The notes below the pieces were generated by a model. The model saw only the letters and a program-made list of their open reading frames with translations. It was not told the origin of the DNA and made no database searches. A DNA stretch of 64,000 nt from Sternotherus odoratus. Taxonomy: Eukaryota > Chordata > Testudines > Kinosternidae. Every line of letters starts with the position of its first letter. Position 1 is the first letter of the stretch. Position numbers and translations under genes: made by a program. The stretch lies in NCBI GenBank assembly GCA_032164245.1, contig JAVMKO010000021.1:14452285-14516284 (forward strand). Reading direction: 5' to 3'. Below, one piece after another: positions 48,265 to 60,896 of this stretch.

Positions 48265-48430
48265 CAGCTGCAGTTTAGCACATTGAGCCTGGGGCAGGAA
48301 AGCAAGAGACAAAGGTTCTGGTCCCAGTTATGCCAGTGACTCTCTGGACCCTTGGGCAAGCCACATAACTGCTCTATGCCTCGGTTTCCCCTCTGTAATA
48401 GCTGGAGAATGATCCTGAATCATCGAGAGT
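48265..48430 (+). repeat. MIR/CORE-SINE-like element
   Basis: GGTTCTGGTCCCAGTTATGC, CAGTGACTCTCTGGACCCTT, GGGCAAGCCACATAACTGCT and CTATGCCTCGGTTTCCCCTC follow the sense-strand MIR-like order. Confidence 0.75.
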
Positions 48431-49859
48431 AAAAGTGCTTCTAGGTCTAAAACTGAAAATTCCTGTATGAGTATTAACAGCAGTAAATTACATTGATGAA
48501 AGGAAAGCAGTTGGTGCTTTTAACAATCATTTGCCATGGCCCTTACAGACCCACAGGTTGAATGCTGTGGTAAAGGCCATGTCTGACAAGTCATATAAAA
48601 TTAACATTCACAGTTCAACTATGTAATATCTTATTTAGAAAATACATATTACATTTTAACTTATCCTTGGCTCCTTTTTGCTCTCTGCATTGCTGCTTTG
48701 CTATTCCAGTCTGTTTGATCTGTGCTCCGGTTAATTAATTTATTCTGATTATTTAAACTCCATTTTCATTTTTCCATATTGTCTTCCTGTCAGTCTTCTC
48801 TTTGTATCACTTTCTGTTTGACTCACTTTGCCCTTACTTCTCTGCATCTTCTCTCTTTTTCCCTCTCTGCTTCTCCCATTTATCATCATCATCATCACAG
48901 TCATATATGGAAAATATATGCTAATACCTCTGAGGAAAAATAATCCAAATCATAGACACTTGGTGAGAGAGAAGATCCTGGGAAGCTGTGATGCTGAAAG
49001 AGCCGAGCCAGCAGCCAGCAGATTAGATACGAGTTTGCAATGTGATATGGCTACAAAAAAGGCTAATGTCATCTCGGTCTACCTGTGGAAAGACATCACC
49101 TCACGTCACAGAATATGGATATGAAAGTTCCTTTTTATAGGACTCTTCTGTTCTCTCAAATGGAATGCTGAATTCTGTTCTGTGCTGCATGTTGTCAGAA
49201 ACAGATGTCTGTCTGTCTATCCAGGAATTTACAGAACTCTCACCCCCATAGTAGCTGCTACAGAGATCTTGCAATGTGTAGGGAGTTCAAAGAACAACAG
49301 AAATGATAAGTGGGCTGGAGGGACAGTTAGGCAGAAAGATTAAAATGGCTGAATATGTTCAGCTTGGCTAAGAGGTGCCTAAGGAGGCTGATGAGAAGAG
49401 TCTGCAAATACATGATATGTGTGAACAACAGTGAAGGAGAAGAGCTAGCTGGTGTCACGCAACGGGGGACGGGGGGGGCGTAGACTTGCATTAATGGGAT
49501 GAAATTAAACCAGGGAAGAATTTAGGCTGGATTTCATGAGAAGTATTGTGTAACAGTCATCCAGCAAGGGGCTGGAAGACCCTCTGCTTTGAACTGTCAG
49601 GTCAAAGCCCTGAAAACATCCTTTACTGGCCCAGCAAGATCATCTGGAAGATCCTTCACTGGCCCCAATGAGGCAGGCTGGAAGATCTGACAGCTCTAAG
49701 TCTGTACGGTTAGAATATCTGTCAGCACATAGAACAACTGAGGTTTGCAGTGGCGCTGAATTGGTCTGAGATTGTTTGCTGCATATCTCTATTAGAAATG
49801 GATCCTAAGACATGGGTGCACATTCGTCTAGAAAATCCTATCTCCAAAATAATCAAATG
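48431..49859. other. Mostly unique non-coding DNA
   Basis: An (ATC)5 microsatellite lies at 48882-48897. 49560-49690 contains loose repeats of GGAAGATC / CACTGGCCC. No gene. Confidence 0.45.
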
Positions 49860-50060
49860 AACACACCCTCATTTCAATGCATTTCCTCTCTCTGTCGGAA
49901 ATCAATAAAGATGCAAACACTGAAATTTCAGCATTACCTACCGTTCAAGAGCATTAATGGCGTGTGAGATGCACATTCAACCTTGATGCATAATAAGCTT
50001 TAGTTGATATTTGGCCATGCTACAGCCAGTGTTAATAAAAATATACTATAAATAATTAAC
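49860..50060. promoter_or_regulatory. Candidate conserved non-coding element
   Basis: Repeat-free, AT-rich sequence with ATGCAAA (octamer-like), AATCAATAAAG, CATTAATGG and TTAATAAAAATATA motifs close together. This is inference from motif content only. Confidence 0.25.
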
Positions 50061-51194
50061 AATAATTTAAATATTCATGTTGTTGGGGGCAAGGCCTTTT
50101 ATCAGGCATTTGAGGATACATTAGTGAAACATGATGTATTTCACCAAGGTTGACTTTATCCTAAAAATGCTACCCTGGTGCATAGAGTAATAAGATATCA
50201 GAGTGGCCAGCAGACAGTTTGCTAATATATAACTGTAATATTCTTACTTGATAAACTACAATTTCATAAATGGCTGATGCATATGAGCAAGCTTAAAACT
50301 ATATTGGAAGCATTAATTTAATTTGACTAATGCTTATATATATTTTATACATTTATATCTTTTTTTAAAACAGTCTTTTATATTCAGAAAGGATTTTTTT
50401 TCCGCAATGTTGGAAATGCAGCATGAAAATATCACCTCAAATTGTCACTTAAAAGTAACCGTGTAAGGCTTAGATTTTTATTGGTAAATATCGGTAAACA
50501 TTGATTTCGCCACCCACATACACACAAACTGTCGAAAATATATTTCCATCAACTATAATTGAAAGGTATAGCTAGGCAACGGAAGAAAAATGCTGTTTGA
50601 GAATTTATTAGACTAAAAAAATACAGTGATTTAGGCTTTTGAATTAGGCTTGTTACAAACTGACTAGTGACTGAATAGTAAAGTTGGTTTGATTTGTTGA
50701 TTTAAGGATATTTACTTTGCATATTTTGTCACGTGATGTTGACAATTTGTGTTTTAATGGTTTATAAAGCTTTAGTTATTTGAATTTCCACGTCAACTAT
50801 CATTAACTGTATGACCCTCCCTCCATAATTTCTCACAACTAGGAAAATTTAAAATAGATACAAATCTAAAAACAAATGCTTAAAAATAAACACTGATATT
50901 ATCCATCAAAATTAATAAAAGCATTAAATTCTGCCAAGCCTTTCTAAAAGTAGAGATGCTCATGGTGCCCCCACAAATAAGTTTGGGATCTATAGTCTCC
51001 GGTCTTGTAAATGTTCAGAAGTAGGTGCTTTGCCTCTGAATCTGGACAGAAAACTAGTGGTAAGAGTATGTTCTCCAGAAGAAAAACTGCTATATGTAGA
51101 TGGAGATTTCTGAAAAAAGATGCAGGAGAAATGGTACCTATCTCCCTATGTAGAGTATATTAAAATAATCCCTCTCCCTCGATATATAGACAAT
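50061..51194. other. Very AT-rich non-coding DNA
   Basis: 50220-50930 has long runs of A and T and no frame over 60 codons. Nothing recognised. Confidence 0.45.
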
Positions 51195-51300
51195 ACTGGG
51201 GATTGGATTCAGCAAAGTACGGAACCATGTGCTTAAAGCCCACTGAATTTAAACACAAGCTTGCATGCTCTGCAAAAAGTACATTAAGGCTACAGTAACA
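51195..51300. repeat. Old interspersed repeat (GATTCAGCAAAG..GTGCTTAA type)
   Basis: GGATTCAGCAAAGTACGG, CATGTGCTTAAAGCCCACTG and AAACACAAGCTTGCATGCTC match a dispersed sauropsid repeat with GATTCAGCAAAGCACTTAAG-type units. Confidence 0.5.
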
Positions 51301-52599
51301 ATTTTTAAGAGTCTGAACATGCAAAAGATAGAGTACTTATGGCATTGAAAGTCCAGTCACATTGAACATAGGTAGTATCTTCTACTCCTGTTTTTTCTTG
51401 GTAAATGAGAGGCCTAATATATTTCAGTCATGTTAAATATATACAATAAAATATGAGGGGTTTATCAGGTGACCACAGGAATATGGTTGTAGTTGAGGGA
51501 CCCACCTATGTGGCATGGGCTACATATACTTGGCTTTTCCCAAAAGATACGATTTTAGCCACTGAAAGCGTCATTTCACATACTGAACAAAAATAATTAC
51601 TTGATAAATAAGTTCTAAGCAGGTAAATGGTAATAAACTCAATAAGGTTTGCAACGAGTTTCCTAATTAATTACAAATGGCATCTCTAATTGCTCTGGCA
51701 TGTTGGCTCAGCGAAGTTCTGCAGTACTGCACTGGCCCCTGACATTTGATGGCCATGAATTTGTGTCCCGGTCCTGCAAATCAGGATTTATAGTCAAACC
51801 AACGAGTGCCAATCTCATTTCAGATCAGGAGGGACTTTGCTCCTTAAAGTACATTCTATTTGCTTTAATAGGACGCTAAATGGCGGCCCCTGAGATAGAG
51901 GATTTACCTTCCTGCTGTTCAGGAGGGGCTGAAATGTAATCAGTATTATCTTAATTTACCCGTTGTTTATATTCAGACAAATGACTTAATCCAACCTTTC
52001 TAAAACAGCATAAACCAGCAAAACAGATGTAATGAGCTCCATCTACATTTCGCTCTCACACTACATTCCACTGCATGATAGAAAGTGTGTTGACCTATCA
52101 CACCACTCTCTCAAACTTCATCACTTTGGTTTATATGCATTAACCAAAAGAAGTAGCTGAGTCCCACAGAATCCTCCAGCTCTCAGCTCCCTCCCTCCCA
52201 GCTTCCACAGGTGTGCTCATAGAGGGACTTGTGCAGAAGGTGGAGAATGACATGAAATTGGTGGTTCCTCACTGACATGCCTCTTGGCAAGTCTCATCTA
52301 GTTTGGTCCACTCTACACAATCAGTGACTTAGACCATCTGCACGTTCCCATTGAGCAGAGGCAGTCTCCTTTCCCCTTTCTAATGCATTTCCCCTCCCCA
52401 CTCCAGACACTTTTTGTAATGAATTATTGCAAGGCACCATCTCTCTCAAGCCCCCCACAGCTGGTCAACACAATAAGAAAGGAAGATCACACTGGAGAGA
52501 AGGTTTTGCAATTACTTCCTAATCCTGGTGACATTCAAAATTCAACATCCCTTTGTCTATTCTGTCTCTGAGTTAATGCTAAAATAGAAGCCTAGACTA
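51301..52599. other. Unique-looking non-coding DNA
   Basis: Nothing recognised. Confidence 0.45.
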
Positions 52600-53040
52600 C
52601 AGCTTGTGCAGGGAACTGGAAGTCAGGAGATCTGAGCTGCATTCCTCGGTATGCTACAGATTTAGGCTTTGTCTACATTTAAAACTTCTGTGATTGGTGT
52701 AGCTGTATCAACAGGGGAGAAAAAACACGCAACCTGACTGTCATAAGCATGTCAGTCTCATCCCCATTCCATGGAAGAACACTTCTGGTGATATAGCCAA
52801 CTTCATTTGAGGAGGTAGTATTCCTAAACCATTGGAAAAAACCCTTCCATCTGCTTATGCAATGTCTACACTACAGGTTATGTTGGTATAGTCTTCATAG
52901 TGTAGATACAGCTTTATTGTGTCACCATGGGGAAATTACTATCTTCTCCCCAGTCTTAGCTGCCCCATCTGTACATGGGGATTTTGATAGTGACTTAGCT
53001 CACAGGAGATTTTAAGATTAAAATTGTTAAAAGTCCTTGA
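52600..53040 (+). repeat. MIR/CORE-SINE-like element split by a MITE
   Basis: The left part (GGAAGTCAGGAGATCTGAGC ... TGCTACAGATTTA) and the right part (TTATTGTGTCACCATGGGGA ... GCCCCATCTGTACATGGGGA) join in the order of a sense MIR-like SINE once 52665-52913 is removed. Confidence 0.7.
52665..52913. mobile_element. Harbinger-like MITE nested in a SINE
   Basis: The left end GGCTTTGTCTACATT and right end AGTGTAGATACAGC(T) are inverted. TTA lies on both sides (52662-52664 and 52914-52916), fitting a TWA target duplication. Its position inside a MIR-like SINE shows the MITE is younger than that SINE copy. Confidence 0.72.
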
Positions 53041-55924
53041 ATGGAAGGCATTAGAGAAGGTCAAAGTATAGTTGGTACAAGGTGTAAGACCTCAGACCTC
53101 ATATATAAACAGGTCATAACTTCACTTGTTCAGGGCCAGGTTCCCTCCCATCAATTCTGCTTGGAAAGTCGGCATCAAACCCCAGATGGATCAAGTGGGA
53201 AAGTGGTACACAAAAGTGAAAGTGACATTAGCACAGGGGCTTCTGGGCTGAAAGGAGGGGGGGGGGGGGACACACACGACCATGATTAAATTCAAGGTGC
53301 AGAATTTTAATTCAAATAAAAGAAATTTCATATTAAAAACGGAGATAAACAAATGGGACTACTTCCCTTCATCTGTCCTGCTATCAGGATTATACCAGGA
53401 AGAGCAACAAGGTGCTTGTTTATAAGAGCTGGGAACCAAGGCATCACATCCCATCCCATCCTCTGACATGGTTGTGTCCTTCAGGGAAGTCCTAGACCTT
53501 TAGATGTAGGTTGGTTCTGACATAAATTTTTAAAATCAGGTAAGTAATATTTCCAGGTTCATCTCCTGAACCTGTAATACATCCCTTTAAGTTGCCTTCC
53601 TGGTATTCCAAATTTCCATGAAGTCTGCCCTATTGTAATTACAGAATACCTACTGCCTCAGTATAAATCTAATAGACTTTTTGGCCTTGTCAGATTAAAA
53701 CTTACCTATCAACTCACTGCAGTCCTCTAGATCTCCCTAAATCTGTTCTTGGGAGAGAATTTATGACCAGGAATTGCATTTTGCAGAATGATTAAAGTTA
53801 CCAAACATCCATAAAAAGTTGCAGTAGTAGATATCATCTTTTTGAAAGTCTGCTTAATTTATAAGAGGTGGAAGGTTTATTGTCATTTAGAGTCCACAGT
53901 GATGCAGCAATTTAGCATTTTGCTGGAGCTGTACACAGCTGCTGTCTCATTTATGATTTTTACATGGTTTTAAATTGCCAGACTTGCATCTGAGGCCTTC
54001 TGCATAGTGAAAAATTGTGAGACTCTCTTTGCATAGCATTTTGCTTCCTATCCCACTGTTAAAATATGAAGCAGCCCATCTTCCTTCTGATAGCATTGTA
54101 GAGTATACAGTAAGCTGCATTTACATTATATTATCACACACATATTGCCAACATGGGATGAATTCACCCCAATTTACACCGGCCTAAATGCTACCATAGG
54201 AGCCTGGTCCTAGAAATTCTGCAGAGGGCAGGAAGGTATCAATGGCCACAACCACAAGAGGTCAGAGCATGTGTTTCCGAACAGCCCTGACGTGGGAGAC
54301 CTGTATGAGAAGGGGGCCCGGCAAATGGCCTTTGGCTGCACCAGGATGGCAGGTCCCTCAGCAGAGCCCCACGGGGAATAAAACCAGGCTCTCCAGATAA
54401 AGGGCAACAGTGGGAACATCACCTGACCGCCAGAGCTCAGGGACACTGGGTTTACCTGGCCCAGGGAGGTAAGGTTTGAAAGCCCCTGCATCACCTGTGC
54501 AGTAGGTGGCCAATTGCCTGCAATGTCAAATGAAAGGCCAAAGCCTATGAGCCACTGTTCAGATAGTAAAGGGCTAATTCATGAAGGGTGACTTTTCATG
54601 CAGGACTTTTGTTGGCCTGTTGTGTATCTGCATGAACTCTGGAAGGAATGGCCTGCAGACGACTAAACTGGGGAAGCAGGGACATTCCTAATGGAGTCGC
54701 TGCTGCCCAGGCAGCATTGCCCCTTTAAGTGGCTAAACAGGCAATAAGAAGCTTTGTACAACCTAGACTCCAAGAGTAAGACTGCTTTGCTCTAACCCAG
54801 CCCAATGGCCTGCACACTGGATGGGACTCCTCTCACTCAGGGCACTGACTGTTTCCTAGCCTCTGCCCGCCTCACTCCTCTGGGGGCTGGGTGTACAAAG
54901 CCCCGAGTACGGAGAAACCCAACAAGGTGATCTACAGCTACACAGCATCACCCCATCAAAAGGGAATCCCTGCCCATTGACCTGGCTCCAGGAAGACAGC
55001 CACCAGTGGACAGGCAACACAGCTCTGGAGAACAGAGTAAAATCAAGCTTTGGAACACCAGCTTGCACATTAAAAGTTTAAGCACCAAATATCAACTGAC
55101 TCAATATTTTTTTACAGTTTAATACATCTGACTCTGTCTATTGCACAGAGCTCTTCAGCCATGGCAAAGCATGGGCTGCTGAAACAAACGGGGGACAGAA
55201 AAGCTCCAGTCCCGCCTCTCAGCAGGTTGCCTAGACCATGGAAAAACAAGAAGTCTGGACTAAAAAGATCAGAATAGGCAGCAGTTCTTTTCCCACAATG
55301 AAGAAGATTCAGTCTGATCCATCAAGAAATTCAATAGCAAGCTCCCCAACACAATACTGACTGAAGGTGGATGCCACGTGTATTTGAACACATGTAAACG
55401 GGAAGGCTAGACATGGAAACTTATAATAAAACAAACTTGTTTCTTCTTTGCCCACTTAGCCATTTCCTTTGGAAGAATTTCTTCCATCCTTTGCTCAGTG
55501 AGCTAATGGCAGAAATGGGAACGGGAGTCCTGACTCCCATTCCTATACCTTCCCCAGTGGCCTCTGTTCACTCTAAGCTTGCAATCTGAATGCTAAACCA
55601 ACTTGGAAAAGCACCTGAACTCCTGGGGCTCATCTGAACTGAACAACTGAAATGTCTGAGGTCTGACCATTATGATGTATACATTTTCAAAATCAGAGAT
55701 GTGTGTGTGATGGGAGGTTGCTTCCACTGTTCAGTTCATCCTACTGTCATCAATATCTTCTGCTTCTTTAGCCTATTTTGTGTTTGAGTTCAGTTTGACA
55801 AAGTTAGCTCTGTATCTATACAGAACACTAATTAAAGACATTACAATTCATCTTTGTAGGAAATCCAGTCTCGCTCCCGTGCGCATTACATTTTTCCAGC
55901 TTTACTGAATTCTACATTGTGTTT
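53041..55924. other. Mostly unique non-coding DNA
   Basis: A run of 13 G (53257-53269) precedes a short CA tract. A minus-strand frame of 94 codons (54210-54494) shows no domain. 55455-55560 has SINE-like texture but cannot be assigned. Confidence 0.45.
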
Positions 55925-56180
55925 ATGATGTAATGTTAAGACTCCCCTAAAAACAAACTCAAATAGCTCATTTCATTAATTCTGAATTTCTTCTGCAATA
56001 GGCCGCGTTTTATCTGTGGAGAAGGCTGGAGTTTTTTTGTCAATTGTAATAAAATCCAATTGCTGCTTAATAACTGGAGCGAAGTCAAAAGGAGCCACAA
56101 CAATGAGGAATTAGAGATTAGCTGGAGTAATCATGGGCTAATTGAAACAATAAGCTATTAACTGGTGTTTTGGCCATTCT
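55925..56180. promoter_or_regulatory. Candidate conserved enhancer-like element
   Basis: The block holds CATTAATTC, CAATTGTAATAAAATCCAAT, GCTTAATAACTGG, ACAACAATG (SOX-like), AGTAATCATGG and GGGCTAATTGAAACAATAAG within about 250 bp, with no repeat signature and no coding frame. Such clustered TAATTG/CAATTA and ACAAT cores are typical of developmental enhancers. Conservation cannot be shown here. Confidence 0.38.
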
Positions 56181-57430
56181 CACAGAAACAGGAAGCTGCA
56201 TGTAACTCAAGTTGGCATTACTAAGCGTAAAGGCTCATTCTCCTCAATGAAATTCCATCCTTGCCAGGACCAGATACTGCACTTTCCTTTTGGCCTATGA
56301 TGATCTGGCAATGGGCACCTCATAAATGGGTGTGATAAAATAAAATGATAATCACTGGCTTTTCATTAAGCCTCACAAATAGGAGCATCTTTCATGCCAA
56401 ACCATCACAAGTTTATCCAAGTCTCCTCTCCATTTTTCATCCAAGTCATCTCAGAAAGTTTTCCATTTTTAAATTGTTTAGCTCCACAAACCCAACTGGA
56501 AATAACACAGTGGTGCAAACGCTGGCTCCTTGAATAACTTGTTTCATCCTGCAGGAATTGTTTCCATAGCACGTAAAAATCACATAATTAGCACATGGAA
56601 TGTTTAAATAGCCAATCCATATTAATATAATGAATTTCAATATGTCAGCCACAGCTGGAGTAAGGCAGCCCCATAGAGTGTCCTTTTCTAGTATGGCAAC
56701 CAGGACCAGACAATTCTAGGTCAGCAAACCAGACAGCAGTATGTTTGTGTGAGGGTCAAGGTGCCTCTCTCCCCAGTAGAAGGTCCATCTCAGAGCAGAC
56801 CATACGAATCTGACTGTACAGAAATTTAACATGGGTCTCTTCCGTTTCCCAAGACGGGACACTGGCACCTAAAGCAGAGTACATGGAAGCAGCTGTTTTA
56901 TGGGCATAGATAGCGGCCTCAGTAGCCACAACAGCCTATTCAACCATTATCCTGCTTCCTGCGAATCCCAGAGAAATTGAAAAGCCCTTTATCCAGAAGG
57001 TACATCTGAAATAAGGCTCATTAGCATGTTTGCAAAGCATATTCAATGCCATCCACAAGTCAAAATTAGAAGTGTTCTCTGGACTGTGCTCTGAAGCCCC
57101 CACATTGGTCCTGCTGCTCCGGAGAGCTGAGAAAGGAGAGAGGATGCGGCAGAATCCAGCTCTTCAAGAATAATTCTCAGAAGCAGAATGAGGAAAAAAT
57201 GTGTAAAAAGTATTTATTTCAGTTATTCTAGAAAAGGGATGTGGCATCAGCACCAGCCATCCTGACAGCCGAACAGCCTAAAATCCCCAGACCAGAGAGG
57301 TATATGATGTAAATGTTGTCCATCATAAAAATCAATGGTTCTTTTGCTAAGTGGTCAATATTTATTTGGCTTTAGCATTGTTTAATTCAATGCATCAATT
57401 AAAGATAGTGTAATGTCTGATTTGGTCCCA
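56181..57430. other. Unique-looking non-coding DNA
   Basis: Nothing recognised. Confidence 0.45.
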
Positions 57431-57830
57431 AGCCGCTGTTTCTATTTGTCGTTACCTCATCTGTTTGATATCACTCATGGCTTTAAGTCTCTGCTCTTTT
57501 GTCCCCTTGCATAACTCAAGGACAGGAGTAATTGACGTGAAACTTTTAAAAATTAATTTCACCGCATATGCCACTAAGAGAGAGTGCAAGTCCTCAGAAT
57601 CATTTATAACTTCACGGTGATTGGCCCTGACAAAACAATACTTTAAAAACTCCTGAAAGTAAATTATGGTCCAGGCAAATGGCTGAATGCTAGCTGGGCC
57701 TAAGGCTTGGAACACAGCCAGGCAAAAACAAAGTAATGCGCTTTTGATATTAATAACAGAGATGATATTGATCTGCAAGCCAGTGTCACTTCTACACTCA
57801 GGCAAGGAGATTGCTTCAGGCATTTAGTCC
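57431..57830. promoter_or_regulatory. Candidate conserved non-coding element with a long minus-strand frame
   Basis: This 400-bp block has no repeat signature, balanced composition and motifs such as GAGTAATTGACGTGA, AAAATTAATTTCACCG and TTGATATTAATAACAGA. The minus strand is open for 123 codons (57452-57823). The translation has no recognisable domain. Either conserved non-coding DNA or an unrecognised exon would fit; I favour the former. Confidence 0.32.
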
Positions 57831-58518
57831 ACTGAAAGCCACTTTCCATATAGGCCATTTAATTCGGTGAGTCTTTAATTATATGAAATGGAACCCAGTT
57901 AAAGGGCCAGATGCCTCTTTCACTCATCTTAGATGTGGGCTGTGATTCAGGAAGCTGTCAAAAATTTATGTAACTCAATTCCTAGATTTCAAAATGCAGT
58001 TGACTTTTTAAATGTTTATTTCATCTGTGTTTCTTTGGCTCACACTCTGTGCATCTGTAGGTACAGGAACACAAATTACAGGATCACATTTTTCAAAAGA
58101 CCTGAAGTGAATGGTCCTAACTTTTATATAATAAAAAAAGGAGTAACTCAGGGAGAGAGCCAACTTCTCTTGCTAGAAGACAGAGGGAGACAATATAGAA
58201 TTCCAAGGCTCGAAACCTCCTGCTACCCAAAAAACAGACTTGTCAACCTTGATCAAAGGTGATCAGATTTGTCCCCAGTTGAGTAAATAAGTGGATTATT
58301 TGTCTTTTATCTCCATTAAAGGCATGGCCTGAGGGTAGGGAGGATGGGATGGGAGGAGGTGCTTCTCCCCAGGAGAGCCGCTGGGGGCAGCCTCAATTTC
58401 CCTGTGGGAGCACAGACCCTGCTGCACCTTTTACCCTCCCTGGCACGGCAGAAACTGCACGGGGTGGAGGGTGAGAGCTAGCTTCAAGGCTATTATTTTC
58501 ATATTTGGCTCCTACCAA
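57831..58518. other. Unique-looking non-coding DNA
   Basis: A plus-strand frame of 109 codons (57933-58262) has no recognisable family. A G-quadruplex-capable tract (four GGG runs) lies at 58333-58353. Confidence 0.45.
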
Positions 58519-58640
58519 CAGGGGCGGCTCCAGGCACCAGTGCCCCAAGCACGTGCCTGGGGCGGCCTAACGCTCGCTTTCAGGGCGGCAGTCAGCATGC
58601 CTGCGGGAGGTCTGTCAGTCCTGCGGATTCAGCGGCAATT
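58519..58640 (+). mobile_element. Fragment of a GGGGCGGCTCCAGGCACCAG-type repeat
   Basis: CAGGGGCGGCTCCAGGCACC, followed by AAGCACGTGCCTGGGGCGGC, GGGCGGCAGTCAGCATGCCT and GCGGGAGGTC, matches the start of a GC-rich sauropsid repeat known to me by sequence and not by name. GTGCCTGGGGCGGC repeats part of the left end in inverted form. It is truncated on the right. Confidence 0.6.
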
Positions 58641-58739
58641 CTGTCTGAACACAGGTGTTAAAATCCAACTCTCACAAACAGCAACTCTTTACATACAACA
58701 GAATGGTCCCAATTCCATAGTAAATGCCAACACAGGGTG

Positions 58740-59015
58740 ACAGGGTCAGGCTAGATGGCTACAGGAGAGTGACAGAAGGTAGATATAGTAGCCCCAGATT
58801 AAACAGGTCCCTTTCCCCTGGGTAAGATAATGGGCTGTTCCAGAACAATCAGGAAGTTGCTGGAACCAATTAAGGCAGGCAAGCTAATTAGGACACCTGG
58901 AACCAATTAAGAAGCTACTAGAATCCATTAGAACAGGCAGGCTACTCTGGGCACCTGGTTTTAAAAAGGACCTCACTTCAGTTAGTGAGGTGCGTGTGAG
59001 GAGCTGGGAGCAAGA
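58740..59015 (+). mobile_element. Probable LTR fragment
   Basis: It begins TGACAGGGTCAGGCTAGATG and continues with CCCTGGGTAAG, CCAGAACAATCAGGAAG, GGACACCTGGAACCAATTAA and TTTAAAAAGGACCTCACTTC. I recall this order from an abundant turtle LTR-type repeat. AATTAAG-containing units recur three times (58866-58935). The TTTAAAAAG near 58960 would be a TATA-like element. No internal region or second LTR is visible. Confidence 0.5.
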
Positions 59016-60850
59016 GGTGTGCAACTCTAATTGCACGGTGGCTAGTAGTGCACAGCTAAACTTACAGTACTTTGAGACCTTGAATCAGTGATACAGGAAT
59101 CCAAAAAGCCCTGCACAGTCTGCCTTAGTTGTACCAGTTAGTTGTGGTATCATTCAGATCATCCAGGGGTCAACAGAGAATACCTCGTTAATCTATATCT
59201 TCTGCCTGGCAGTGAGGGAAACAGATTTTTTTGAACAATGTGATGGAAAAAGTGAGCTGTAAACTAAATACAGCTGTATCCTAATCTATACCTTCAATGC
59301 AGCCATCACTTTTCAGCCATATACACACGTATAATATGGACAAAATACTATTCCCTATTTCCTTTTTTTAAGTCTTTCCTATTGCCTGTATTGTGATAAA
59401 TATCCCTCAATCAACAGGGTATTTTACCACCCCTATCATTTGAGAGTCAGATTCTGTATAATTAATGAACCGTGATACTAGCTAGAATATAAGCAAACCA
59501 ATTTTGAAAGGACAAAGTTCATACTGCTTTCATGTGTTGCACTAGCCTTAGCATATTACAAGTTGGGCAGATATAAACCGCACCAAAGAGGCGACAAGAT
59601 TATCTGTGCAGAATTGACAGGCTACTGTGCTGGTAAGCAAATAGTTTAATAATGATTTACAGAGCTTACATTTTTCAGTGGAGAATGATACTTTCATTTA
59701 ACAGGGAAAGAAGACACTTGAAGTACAAGTGACTATTGAGTCCCACTGTTTTACCATCCAGAACTATTGAAAGGTTTATTACCGACACAAATTATGAACT
59801 TCCCATGAAGTTACCTGTAGTTAACAATGCCGTTCCACTGTTAACTGCTAAACAGGAAAGTACGAAAACATGAAAACGTCACGCCACTCAGAGCTTTTAC
59901 TTTAGGAAAAAATAAGCTTTGCAGCTTGGGTTGGTAGGAAACCTAAAGACACTGGCTAAGCGATGTGCATTTGCTCCAACCATCTTATCTTTCAGCAGTT
60001 CTCACTGAAGGTGCTCCCCAATGTTTATAAGAGTATCTATAAGTGACAGTCATTCACGGCATAAGGTTTGTAGTCACAGGCAGAGGCAGATAAAGAGGGG
60101 ATACATGCTGGCACGTTTTGTTATGGTTTTAACTCTTCAGTAGTCTGGAAGTGTTACCTGACAAAAACGTGCAGAAGCCATTAGTGAGTTAAGAAGGTTT
60201 TATGGCAGAAGTTTGGGGGTGCCTGGCTAACACCCACTGCTGTCCTGCCCTCAGATCAAGCTGGGTGGCCATCGCTGTGGTGTCGAGAGGTATTTACTCT
60301 TTTAGGGATATCCAAGAGAGCTTTAGGTATTTCTTGGGCTGTGTTCTGTCTCTATTCACAGGTAAAGCTAGGTCCCTCACTTACCAGGGGCCTGTCAGTC
60401 CTTCCTACACAGATACCCAAGGGAGTGGCACTGGGGAAGGCTAATGTAGTGAGCAGAGCAGGAAAAGCATCTGTCCTGGCTGGAGTCCAAAGATCTCTCC
60501 TGATTTAGGTAGATTTCAGGGACATCTATGCCAAGGCCTTGTGCCGCTCCAATGGCTTTGGAGACCCTTCTCCCACTCCAGCTACCAGGCAGTGTGCCGC
60601 TGTTGAAGCCTCACTGCAAGGACTTCCTGGCTAGTAAATGCCTCCGGGACCCCATTGTAAAATTTCCCAGTGCAGAAGGTGAGGGACACACAGGAACTAC
60701 CACAGCTTCAGGCTGCACTAACTACTCACGCGCATTTCCATAGGGCTCGGAGGGGAGCTGGTGCCAATCTTCTTTCCAGCCACAGATCCTCTGTTCTGGA
60801 GAGGGCTCTCCATGGGGCTCAGGTCCGGGGCCAGGTACAACAGAGATGGC
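59016..60850. other. Unique-looking non-coding DNA
   Basis: Frames in 60200-60975 overlap in several phases and show no domain. Nothing else recognised. Confidence 0.45.
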
Positions 60851-60896
60851 TGACACTTCCGGTCACTGCCTATGATGACACTTCCGGTCACTGCCT
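60851..60896. repeat. 25-bp-period tandem duplication
   Basis: Two perfect 21-bp copies of TGACACTTCCGGTCACTGCCT-type sequence separated by ATGA. Each contains CTTCCGGT, a match to the ETS-family core. Confidence 0.95.

Noticed and set aside
57933..58262. 109-codon plus-strand frame
   Set aside because: Looks like unique non-coding DNA; no domain or codon pattern seen.
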